DNA of 64,000 nt from Ceratotherium simum simum (taxonomy: Eukaryota; Chordata; Mammalia; Perissodactyla; Rhinocerotidae). The stretch lies in NCBI RefSeq assembly GCF_000283155.1, contig NW_004454171.1, positions 13,124,519 through 13,188,518 of the forward strand, in the 5' to 3' direction. Position numbers and translations under genes: made by a program. The notes beneath the pieces were generated by a model. The model had not been told where the DNA came from, did not search any database, and saw only the letters and a program-made list of their open reading frames with translations. This document shows positions 44,655-54,215 of this stretch, in pieces; position 1 is the first letter of the stretch; every line of letters starts with the position of its first letter.

Positions 44655-44815
44655 ATAGTTTTCTTGTGTCATCTCATCTGCTCCACACAGCAGCCCCCAC
44701 AGGAGGTCAGTATCATTATTATCATCCCTGTCTTGCAGATGAGGCCCCTGGGTTCAGGGAGTCCCTGTGGTTACCTGGTAGGATAGCCAGGGGTCAGTTA
44801 GAGACCAGCTAGTTA
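44655..44815 (+). repeat. MIR SINE
   Basis: CATCTCATCTGCTCCACAC, ATTATTATCATCCCTGTCTT, GCAGATGAGGCCCCTGG and GGTTACCTGGTAGGATAGCC are in MIR order, with moderate divergence. Confidence 0.7.
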
Positions 44816-44884
44816 AATGGCAAGGTTGATCTTTGCTATTTCACATAAAGAGCCTGGTGGTGGTCCTGCCAGCACTCATCTTGG

Positions 44885-45490
44885 AAAGGATCTTTGTTTT
44901 CTTATTTCTTTATTTTTCAATTATACAATACAGTGTTGTCAACTACAGTTTTACATTAGATCCTCAGACCTTATTCATCTTATAACTGAAAGTTTGTACC
45001 TTTTTATCAACCTGTCCCTATTTCCCCCACCCCCCAGCCCCTGGCAACCACTTTTCTACTTTGTTTCTATGAATTTGGTGTTCTGTTTTTTTTTTTTAAT
45101 CTTCTACATACAAGTGATACTATGCAGTATTTGTCTTTCTCCGTCTGACTTATTTCACCTAGCGTAATGTTCTCAAGGTCTATCCATGCTGTCACAAAAG
45201 GCAAGATTTCCTTCTTTCCCATGGCTGAATAATATTCCGTTATATATATATATATACACACACACACACTACATGTTCTTTATTCAGTCATCCGTTGACA
45301 GACACTTAGTTGTTTCTATGTCTTGGCTATTGTGGATAATGCTACAATAAACATGGAGTGCGGATATCTCTTTGAGATAGTGATTTCATCTCCTTTGAAT
45401 GTATACCCAAAAGTGGGATTGCTAGATCATATGATAGTTCTATTTTTAATTTTTTGAGGAAGGTCCATTCTGTTTTCCACAGTGGCTGAC
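44885..45490 (-). repeat. L1 3' end (3' UTR and ORF2 tail)
   Basis: Antisense L1 3' text: ATTAGATCCTCAGACC, CTCAAGGTCTATCCATGCTG and CTATTGTGGATAATGCTACA, ending at GTTTTCCACAGTGGCTG. A (TA)n(CA)n microsatellite replaces part of it at 45240-45269. Confidence 0.85.
45240..45269. repeat. Compound (TA)n(CA)n microsatellite
   Basis: TATATATATATATATA is followed by CACACACACACAC inside the antisense L1, at the usual ATTCCRTTGTATAT position of L1 3' regions. Confidence 0.92.
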
Positions 45491-47306
45491 CAGTTTGGGA
45501 AGCATCTTTGACTCTGCTCAGATGCTCATTGGTACCTGGTTGAAAACCCTGAATTCTGCCCCCCAAGCACAGGACAGATCCTCTGGGTCTGGAAGAGCTT
45601 GGGGGACAAGAGGTAACAATCATCCCCTTCCACTATAACAGCACCCCTTCCTAATGCCTGTGCAGTGTTTGGCTTTGAGCAGGGCTGTGGCCAGACCAAC
45701 CCTGATGATTTAATTCCAAAACCCACTTTAAAATCTTTGTAAACCAGAAACATCACAGGAGCTCTGAGAAGTGATCTCATCAACCTTCAGCTCCCCAGAA
45801 TGTGACACCCAAACCATGTCTACGCAGAAAGTCCCCAGGTTCCCCGGAGTAAGCCTTAAATTTAGAGTCTTCGGAAAAATCATAATGTCTCTGATCTGAG
45901 AGCTGCTGCCATTTTTGTGCACTTTCTGCACATACACAGTTGCTTCTTTCACTGCTGCACAGGCCTGACAGCTCCTGAAAACATTGTCCAGAGTCACCCA
46001 GCCAGACAGGCCATGCAGAAAACCTACAAAGTGTGGGCACAGATTCAAGAAATAAGAGCAGGCCTCTTAGAGTCAAGCCAGGAGCTGTAACTTCAAACAG
46101 AATTATCTTAATTAGCCAGCGTGGAAAAACAACGAAGATGTTTGCATTTCACACGCAGCAGCGAGGCTCTCACCAACAGCCTGGGCTCTCCGTCCTCAGC
46201 CCCTCTTTCAGGGGCGATGAGGGTCCCTGGACCTTGCAGACCTCTAGCTAGTAGGTTCTAGCTGTAGCTCCTGCCGGCTGCCTTGTTCTCCTCCGACCTC
46301 CCCTGAGGGTATAATTGAGTGAATCGCCCTTTTTGTTATTGCAAGACAGGTGAGTCCCTCTGCTTTCCCAATAAGGAGATAAATATCCATGGGCAAATGA
46401 TCTGGTCGGACAGGAAATAATGCATGTCCTCAATTCTTTAGTGGCCAAGTTCGGTATTTTAAAATAAATATTTATGGTTGACAACGTGCTAAGGAATAGG
46501 CAACTATTAATCAGAGGACCAGAAGGATAACAGCAGCCAGTCTGACCCCCGAGAGTGGGGAGAGTCGCGGGCAATGTTATTTTCCAGGCTCTGGACCTCC
46601 TCCTGCCACCACTCCCAAATCTCTATCACAAGACAGAACTTTAAACATTTCCTTGGCTCTCTTCCCAATGCATTCATTAGGCACTGCTGTCCCGAGGAAG
46701 TTTCAGAGAATATGCTGAAGTCCAAGCCATGCGAGGGAACAGGGGGAGGAGGAAGGGGTGACCCCGAGCAAACACACTGCTGGGGGGGGGGGGTTGTCTG
46801 TGCCATTGAGAGATGTGCAGGTCCTCCATCTTCAAGGATGTTGGGAGGGCTTGGGCAGCAGAGGAGGAGTCAGAGATGGGCTTCACGACTTCCTCAGGGA
46901 CGCACAGGGAGCTGTCCTGATAGGGTACCGGGGGCCAGAGAAGGAAATGCTGACATCATGAAAGCTCCATTTTGGAACACTTGGAGCAGGCCTTTGCCTC
47001 AAAAGAATAGCAAGAAAAAGTAGCATGGCCACCATCCCAGAAAATACCCAGAAGTGCTTCCAGATTACCTCTTCTATCCCCACACCAGGCATGCTCTGAG
47101 CACAGGGACATGCCACCAGCTTAACAGATACCAGATCCTACTCCTAGTATGTGTACTGAGGGGAGCTGGGAGGGGAAATGAGGCACTTACCAGCTTGCTC
47201 CTGTCCCCAGTCTGCTATCACCCTTCAGCCTCTAAGACCAGCACTGGAGGATAATGGGATGTGGGAATGGGGTCGGGGTGAGATGCTATCTCAGGCTGCA
47301 GTGGCA
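45491..47306. other. Unassigned, relatively GC-rich block
   Basis: No gene or repeat is recognised. Frames on both strands (for example 106 codons at 45728-46048 minus and 149 codons at 46574-47023 plus) have no domain I can defend. A run of 12 G lies at 46782-46793. Confidence 0.45.
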
Positions 47307-47800
47307 TGTCAGAGGTTGGGTATTCCAGGAGCAGACACTGAGACTGAATTTGGGCTACCAGATATTTATTAGGGGTTAACATCTGTGGAGAGGAAGGAAA
47401 GGAAGAAGAATTGGGCAGAAGAAGAAGTCAAATGCAAGCTGAAAAAACCCGACCCACCGCAGGAGAGCTCTGAAGAGGGTCTTGCCCATCAGAGTTGTCT
47501 TGTGTCGGACCTTTGTCCTCCTGCCAGGACCAGAATCCTTACCACTTCCTGAGACAGTAACGTTACCTTGAAGCAAAGCTACACAGACATAGCCCGGGGC
47601 ATGTTGTTCGGTGGGGCTTCAATAAACTGCATGGTGACGGGGATCTTCACCTTTTACACCATGTTCCACCCTGAGATGGACACACTCTGGGCAGCCTCCC
47701 TTGTGACCAGCAGACATGGACATACAATGGGAAGGAACCACAAGGACGGAGAAAGCCTGGCCTCCATTATGGAAGACCTCAGTCAGCAATGAACTTCCAA
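47307..47800 (-). mobile_element. Solitary LTR
   Basis: On the minus strand the 3' end reads CCTAATAAATATCTGGTAGC (poly(A) signal), then GTCTCAGTGTCTGCTCC and ...CAACCTCTGACA. The body has CTTTGCTTCAAGGTAACGTT and TGCAGTTTATTGAAGCCCC. This is the layout of an ERV LTR. The plus-strand 74-codon frame at 47568-47792 lies in it and is not a gene. The far end is approximate. Confidence 0.65.
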
Positions 47801-48224
47801 GCCTTCATGTCTGGTCTCGATAAAACTATTTGCTAGCCATAAAGTACATATTAGCTTTTTGTAAATTTTTAAAATAAGATATTTGAATAAGCACAAGTAT
47901 TTGAAAGCTTGCTACAGTATATTCATCAAAGGTTTGTTCTGTTTCTCATCCACAAGTTGGTCCACACTATTTTCATTTCACATAAGATGAGACTTTGGTA
48001 GCATTTGGTGGCAGATATTCAGAGAAAACACAGGTGTCACTGGAATTTGCAATGGCATGTTCCTTTCTGCTCGTCATCTGAGGAGCCCATGTTTATCACA
48101 CCTTGGAGAGAATTTGTCTTGCTGAGAATGCCATGTTTTGAGGGAGATGTGAAACTTGTAATGAGACTTGCTTGAAAATCTGAGTAATTTTATAACTAAG
48201 AGGAAAACACACACAGTGAGGGCT
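47801..48224. other. Unassigned sequence
   Basis: I see no recognisable gene or repeat between the LTR and the hAT-type element. Confidence 0.5.
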
Positions 48225-48505
48225 AAACTACCATAGTCCAATAGAAATATAATGCGAGCCATGTATGTAATTTTAAATTTTCTAGTAGCCACATTTTTTA
48301 AAAAAGTAAAATACATCCAATATATTACAATTTCAATGTGTAATCAATACACAATTAATAGTGAAACATTTTTACTTTTTTTTTTTCCATACTAAGTCTT
48401 TGAAATCCAGCATGTAGTCTACACCTACAATATGTCTGAATTCAGACTAGCCACATCTCCAGAGCTCAATAGCCAGAAATGTGGCTTTCTATTAGGCAGC
48501 GTGGA
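48225..48505 (+). mobile_element. hAT/Charlie-type DNA transposon (copy 2)
   Basis: TAGTCCAATAGAAATATAAT is the left terminal region. TTTAAATTTTCTAGTAGCCA, AAGTCTTTGAAATCCAGCAT, AGACTAGCCACATCTCC and GAAATGTGGCTTTCTATTAG follow, so both ends are recognisable. It is the same family and orientation as 1778-2060. There is no transposase frame. Confidence 0.72.
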
Positions 48506-49419
48506 TTTAAACAGTACTTTTGTCTCATTTCGCAAGTCAAGAAAGAGACTGCTTTTTGCCATCCCACCTGCTCAACTCCGCCCTCCCTTCTCCGATAAAC
48601 AGCAGCTGCTTCTCTCTCTGCTGGAGCCCCGTGGGTGGGGATCTGGGGAAGGGAGAAAGTAAGAGGGTGGGACAGTCCTTACTAGGCTGGATGGCCTTGA
48701 GCTCTGAGACTCGGGGTTTGTTTGGCCAAGCAAACAAAGCTGACTCTTTCTTCATGATGTGCTTTCCTGTGCTCTCTGGCGAGGTCCCTTGGGGCACCTC
48801 TAAGGTCCTCACCTCGTGTCTCCTCACTTTTCTGGCAGCCCTATTGTTTAGGACTCAGCTCTCTCCTATGGGAGCCACCATCTGGTCCACTGAGAGCCCT
48901 CCAGCAGCCTGCCCCCCACAAACTCTAGGAGTGCAGGCCAAGCTGAACCCACAGCCCTCCTTCTGGGCTTCGAAGCTGAGTCAGACCTCAGGCAGCTGTA
49001 GACAAAGGTCTGGACCCAGTTCTTCTTGTTTCAACTGTGGGAAACAGTTCTGTGTTCTCCACGGTATTCATTGAAACCTGTTCCCCGCCCCCCCAAACGG
49101 CGCTAGAAAGTAACACCTTTACCCCTCCATGCAAAGAGGTGGATTAGGAACTCCAAACTCTGCAGCCACCCTCTCCAAAGAGATTGTTTCAACAATGACC
49201 CACAAAAGTCTCTTCCACACTTTCACCCTCCTTCTCCAAGTGTGGGGGGGGGGTGGAGTTTAAGAGTCATTGATAAATCCCTCCTGCATCCCCACTGTAA
49301 GTTCTGCACTTGGTGGGGTGGGGGGTGTCTTGTCTGTCACTCACGTTGGTATTCTGATTTCCACTGTGTGGTTGCCTCAGTTGACATCAAGGCCAGAAGA
49401 GTCTAACATCCTGCCGCAT
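48506..49419. other. Unassigned; contains an ATG-initiated frame of 127 codons
   Basis: From an ATG at about 48691 (context CTGGATGGCC) a plus-strand frame stays open to a TGA at 49072. It contains CFNCGKQFCVLH, a cysteine-rich patch that is not a proper zinc knuckle. No domain, splice context or paralogue supports a gene. G-rich tracts follow at 49244-49253 and 49313-49327. Confidence 0.35.
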
Positions 49420-49590
49420 CTGCATTACCTTGTTTAATCATGCCATCAAAATGAAGTCGACGCCATTATCCTCATGTGACATACAAGGACACGGAGGCAG
49501 ATAGAAGTGACCTAGGTTGTAAAACTAGACATTGGATTCAGGTCTTTCTGACTCCAATCTGTGCTCTTAACTGCCAAATCGGCTCCTTAG
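49420..49590 (+). repeat. MIR SINE
   Basis: GCCATTATCCTCATGTGACA, GACCTAGGTTGTAAAACTAG and TTTCTGACTCCAATCTGTGC are in MIR second-half order. Confidence 0.72.
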
Positions 49591-49935
49591 TTTAAACTTA
49601 ATGCAAATTGTTTCGAAGCCAAATAAAATTAAATTGTTTGGGTTTATTTTGAATTATACTAAATGAAAAGAAATACAACTTCAAAGGAGAGCCAGACTGT
49701 TTTGTTGCAATGTGAGTCTATTCACTTCAATACATTGCTATAAATCATATTTGCAAATTGCAGGATTCAGGAACTCAATGGAACAAATACTATTGCATAA
49801 ATGAACCAAAGATGGCCTCTGTGTATTGGCCCCTACATTGTTTATTCTTCACTGCAGGCAGAGACTTCTTAGCTCAAAAGCCCACTGGTGCCAAATTCAA
49901 ATTTTTACACATCCAGTTATTTAAAAAGTAGCCGA

Positions 49936-50189
49936 GGGGCCAGCCCTGTGGAGTAGTGCTTAAGTTTGCGAGCTCTGCTTCAGCAGCCTGGGGTTCACAG
50001 GTTCAGATCCCAGGCATGGACCTACGCACTGCTTATCAAGCCATGCTGTGGCAGGCATCCCACATATAAAGTAGAAGATGGGCACGGATGTTAGCCCAGG
50101 GCCAATCTTCCTTGGCAAAAAGAGGAGGATTGGCAATGGATGTTAGCTCAGGGCTAATCTTCCTCACCAAAACAATAAATAAATAAAAT
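49936..50189 (+). mobile_element. ERE-type SINE, tailed subfamily
   Basis: The head is GGGGCCAGCCCTGTGGAGTA, with box B region GGTTCAGATCCC and body CCCACATATAAAGTAGAAG. Two tail units follow (GGATGTTAGCCCAGGGCC and GGATGTTAGCTCAGGGCTAA), then (AATAA)n. AAAAAGTA flanks it at 49923-49930 and 50190-50197, with an imperfect extension. Confidence 0.93.
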
Positions 50190-50197
50190 AAAAAGTA

Positions 50198-50939
50198 ACC
50201 CAAATAAGCAGATTCTAAACCATTTAGGGCCCACCTTCTTTGCACACCCTGTGAAACCTCACTCCACATCTGCTGTCATTGGTAAGACAGTCTTGTGGTT
50301 ATAAGGCCCCAAGCTGCTATGGCCGGCCCTTTGGAACTCTCTGACTCAGACTCCCCGCCATGCTGCCAAGGGACATCATCTAGACACATAAGCTACCCTC
50401 CAGCCTCCCTCTTCCCTGGGATTCCCCTTGCTGTCCTCTCCTTCTGGGTGGTGGCCCCCCCACACTGTAGCCTCTGGACAGAAGACTTCCCCACATGCAA
50501 CCCTGTCTAAGCACCACCCGGCAAAGCTTGTTGCCTGCTATCCCCTTGTGGTTGTGCCATTTTCCTTATCAGCCCCAAATCCCTCAAACCCTGACAAGTA
50601 CACAGGAAGTGGGAAAATGAATTCAGGAGTAGAAAGAGAGATTAGCCATTCCACTTTTCATTTTCCTTTCTTATTTCAAGCTCCTTAATATTAGTAGTGT
50701 GTTCTTTTTTCTAGTTTCTCTAAGTTTGGTGGTTTCTGAAGGCTTGGAACATTTATGAGCATGTCTGAGCACTCACCCGTACATTGGCCTGCTTAAGGTG
50801 GATCCCAACAGCATTACCTACTAGCCTTGCCCTAAGTATCAATATTTGCAAAATCAGGGATTTGATGTGTTGGTTCATGTTTCTAACATATGTATGAACT
50901 AAAATGTTCTTTGTACCACCCTTCAGGGAACAGTGGCCA
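50198..50939. other. Unassigned sequence
   Basis: The block is pyrimidine-rich with no recognised gene. Overlapping plus-strand frames of 71 and 86 codons (50295-50688) have no known motif. Confidence 0.45.
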
Positions 50940-51440
50940 AGTTCTAACTCTTTAGGGTGACTCACCAGGCCCTTCAAGGCCTTCTTGCTCCCACCTTACC
51001 CCTTACACATTTAAGCTCTGGAAACACAGACATCCCTGAACTTGCCACGTCATCTCAAGTCTCTGCCTTTGTATGGGTTATGCTATATGAGGTACCTACC
51101 CTCTTTGTCTGTCTGGGACAAGCCTGTTTTGAGTTTTTAAGACTGAGCTGGTACATGACCTCGTGGGGAAGCCTTCGCTCCCCACCCTCTCAGTGGATTC
51201 TCTTCCTGCCCACCCTCCTCGGGCAGAGTGGTTCCCCCAGCCCAGTCCCCTCTTGCAAGGAGTACATAATGCAAACTTGTTCTTACCCCATTGCCTGTTT
51301 TTCCTTGCCTGTTTCTCTCTTACTGGTCTTCAGACCCCTATGAAACTAAAGACTTACAGGTTTGCATATTCCTGGTGCCTACAGTAACGCCAGACACTGA
51401 GGAGACACTCAGCAAATGCTTTTTGAATGAGCGAAAGCAT
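50940..51440 (+). repeat. L2 LINE 3' region
   Basis: ACCAGGCCCTTCAAGGCC, GTGGGGAAGCCTTCGCTCC, CCAGACACTGAGGAGACACT and CAGCAAATGCTTTTTGAATG follow the L2 3' end order. The 128-codon frame at 50957-51343 is inside it and is not a gene. Confidence 0.65.
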
Positions 51441-52169
51441 GAGAGAACAAACATCCTGAAAATAACTGCTATTCTGTTTACCTTTTATTTTAATAGCATT
51501 TGTTGACTTGCAGTTTGCCTATGGCTTGAACGTATGGAAGCAGAGAAGGGGAGAGAGGGAAGGTGAAGGGGAGGAGAGGGGCGGCACTCTTTTTATGATG
51601 CTGAGTCCTTGAAAAATTATAGGCTTCCAGACAGAGAAATGAGAGTTCCCATTTACTTCTCCTGTCTCCCAAAGTCTCACCGAAATAGCAGGAATAATTT
51701 ATTTTTTTAAGACATGAAAACCTAACAGAGAAAACAAGAAGGGAAGTCACCTTAGAACAGGAAGTTCAAGGAAATCCTGAAAGAGGAAGCAGCAGGATAG
51801 GAAGCTTCAAGAAAACAGAGCAGCCCAAAGCAATTCTTCCCAAGACAACACCAGTCCACAACTCCCCACCAAACAGAAAGAGTGGGAGCGAGCCGACAGC
51901 TAAGCCAGGTGATTAACTGAAGAACTGCATTCAGAACGGCTGAGACGGTAAGATCCCTCCCCTTGCCCTGCTCTCCCCTCCTTCCAGAGCATCCTGCTTT
52001 GGCAGAACAGGGGCCTTACAGCTGCCCTGTAAAGACAGTTATCTGCCTGTCAGGGCTTCTAGAATGGGGAGGGGCCTCATAAAAGGCAAAGTAGTTTGAA
52101 ATAACTCCAGACCCTCACAAGGGATAATAGAAGAGACAAAAGGGCAAAGCAGCTTTGCCCCTGAAAGAC
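51441..52169. other. Unassigned, purine-rich in part
   Basis: A purine-rich patch (about 51540-51585) is the only notable feature. No gene or transposon is recognised. Confidence 0.45.
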
Positions 52170-52735
52170 AGCCAGTAAAGTCCTCCATTGGCCGATTAAT
52201 GGTTATCCTTATTTTGGCATCTGGGGTTGAGACAGGACAGCTTGCCTCCTTGTTGTTGATGCCCATACAAACCCAAAGTAAGGCCTGCCAGTGAGCACAA
52301 TCTGCCCATGTCCATGGGGCCCTGGTCAGGCCAGAAGCCAAGATGGTGTAAAACTGAGAAGTGGATGATGTTGGAAGACATTCCTCCACGGGGCTCTCCT
52401 GTTCCTACACATCTTGTGATGATGCCAAGAATGCAAGGCTCTGACTACTCCTTAAGGTTGCATTTGCAGCAAGCCACCTTGAGAAATGAGATCACGTCTG
52501 CTTCTGGGATAAGGAGAAGTCGTGCTTACCGGACGCTATGAAACAGAAGGTTCCCCAAGCTCAGTGTTCCTCTCTTGTGACACGACCCACTGCGTGTGCA
52601 TCTAGGGCTATCTGCATTGTGTTGTGCAAATTGAGCTTGGAACTGACACAAACAAGCTAACACTCTGAATACTGCTTTTGTTGTGAGTAAAAAAGTCTTT
52701 CATCTTGACCCAGGAGTCTCCTGTCTGTCAGCGCA
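52170..52735 (+). mobile_element. Probable ERV LTR
   Basis: The right end reads GTGAGTAAAAAAGTCTTTCA, CCCAGGAGTCTCCTGTCTGT and CAGCGCA, which resembles a gammaretrovirus-type R-U5 with an AGTAAA signal. There is no gag, pol or env. The left border is not defined, and the call rests on this end only. Confidence 0.4.
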
Positions 52736-52799
52736 CAAGAAATAGTGGCAAGCTAACTTATTACTTTGTAAGTAGAGTAAAATCTCAGACCCTTCAGTT

Positions 52800-54215
52800 C
52801 TTGACATGAGGCTGTCATTATTTGTAGGTGACATGACATGTACAAAGTCAAAAGAATCTACAAACAAATTATTAGAATAAATAGGAGAATTAAGCAAGAT
52901 TGCAGGATACAGGGTCAACACAGAAAAATCAATTTTACTTCTGTATACTAGAAAAACAAGAGTAGAAAATAAAAATTTCAGAAATACCATATAAAATAGC
53001 ACAAAAAAATAAAAAACCAAGAAACATGTCTAAACAAAAGAACCACAAGATCTTTACACTGTAAATACAAAACATTGCTGAAAGAAATTAAAGATAATAT
53101 TTTTTAAATGGAGTGGTAATATCATGTTCACAGATTATTAAGATGTCCGTTCTGCCCAAAATGATCTGTAAATTCAATTCAATACCATGCAAAATTGTAG
53201 CAGGTTATTTGTGAAAATAGACAAGGTGATTTTAAAATTTATATGGAAATGCAGAGGACCTGTAAGAGCCAAGAACAAAGATAGAAGACTTTAACTACCA
53301 GATGTCAATACTTATAAATTTATAGTGATTAAGGGTGTGATAATGATGTACAAATAATCAAATAGATACATGGAATGCAACTGAGATCCAGCAACAGGTA
53401 TATATATACATATAACTTATTTATGACAGAGGTGACTTGATTTACTACAACTTAGTGAGGAAAGGATATTCTTTTCAATAAATGATACTGGGTCAAGTAG
53501 ATATATACTTGGAAGGAAAAAAAAAAAGAATCTTGACCTCTACTTTACACCATACACAAAAGTTAATTCAAGATAGATGTTAAACCCAAATGTGAAAGGT
53601 AACACAACAGGAAAACATCAGAGAATATTTTCACAACTTTGGGGCAGCTAAAGATTTCTTACAAGGAAAAAAGAAAAAAGACTGATAAATTGAACTCCTT
53701 AATATATACCCAAGATATATCAGTGCTTATGTCCACAAAAAGACATGTTCAAGAAGGGTCATAGCAGTATTATTCATAACAGGCAAAAACTGGAAAACTC
53801 CCAAATGTCCATCAACAATATAGTGGAAAGATAAATTGTGATATAGTCATATAATGAAATACTATACAGCAATGAAAAATAAACCACTGATATACCTAAA
53901 ACATGGATGAATCTTACCTACATTATATTGAATGAAAGAAATCTGATTGAAAGAGTGTATACTATATGATTCCATTTACATAACATTCAAACACTTGGAA
54001 AACTCATCTATGTTGATAAAGAAGATGAGTGATTATCTTTGGGGGAACAGTACTGACTGGGAAGGGGTAAGACAGAACTTCCTAGGAGCTGAAATGTTCT
54101 GTGGCTCAATTTGGGTAGCAGTTAGCAGTGATATGGTTATAGATATACATAGAATTTCTTTGAGCCAGCTTAAGATTTGTGTGCTACTTATGGAATGCAA
54201 GTTATACCTAAATTG
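52800..54215 (+). pseudogene. L1 3' half: ORF2 from RT onward and 3' UTR
   Basis: GCAGGATACAGGGTCAACAC, TTCTGCCCAAAATGATCTGT, AGAATCTTGACCTCTACTTT, ATAGCAGTATTATTCATAAC and CCAAATGTCCATCAACAATA are ORF2 C-terminal blocks. TATGATTCCATTTACATAAC starts the 3' side, and the copy ends at CTAAATTGAAAGGAAG. Frames are short and broken. The 5' part is absent, so this is a truncated insertion. Confidence 0.88.

Noticed and set aside
45728..46048. Minus-strand frame with a CxxC patch suggesting a retroviral integrase zinc-binding region
   Set aside because: Only one Cys pair is present, the required histidines are not in place, and no flanking pol sequence or LTR pair is visible.
46574..47023. 149-codon plus-strand frame in GC-rich DNA
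   Set aside because: It passes through a 12-G run (glycine string), begins without a good start context and matches nothing I recognise.
47568..47792. 74-codon plus-strand frame that looks protein-like
   Set aside because: It is antisense to a solitary LTR (47307-47800) whose U3/R/U5 layout explains the sequence.
48520..49074. 184-codon plus-strand frame, the longest in the window
   Set aside because: Its nominal start codon is TTG, not ATG, so a mammalian reading would start only at about 48691. No known domain and no splice context support a gene.
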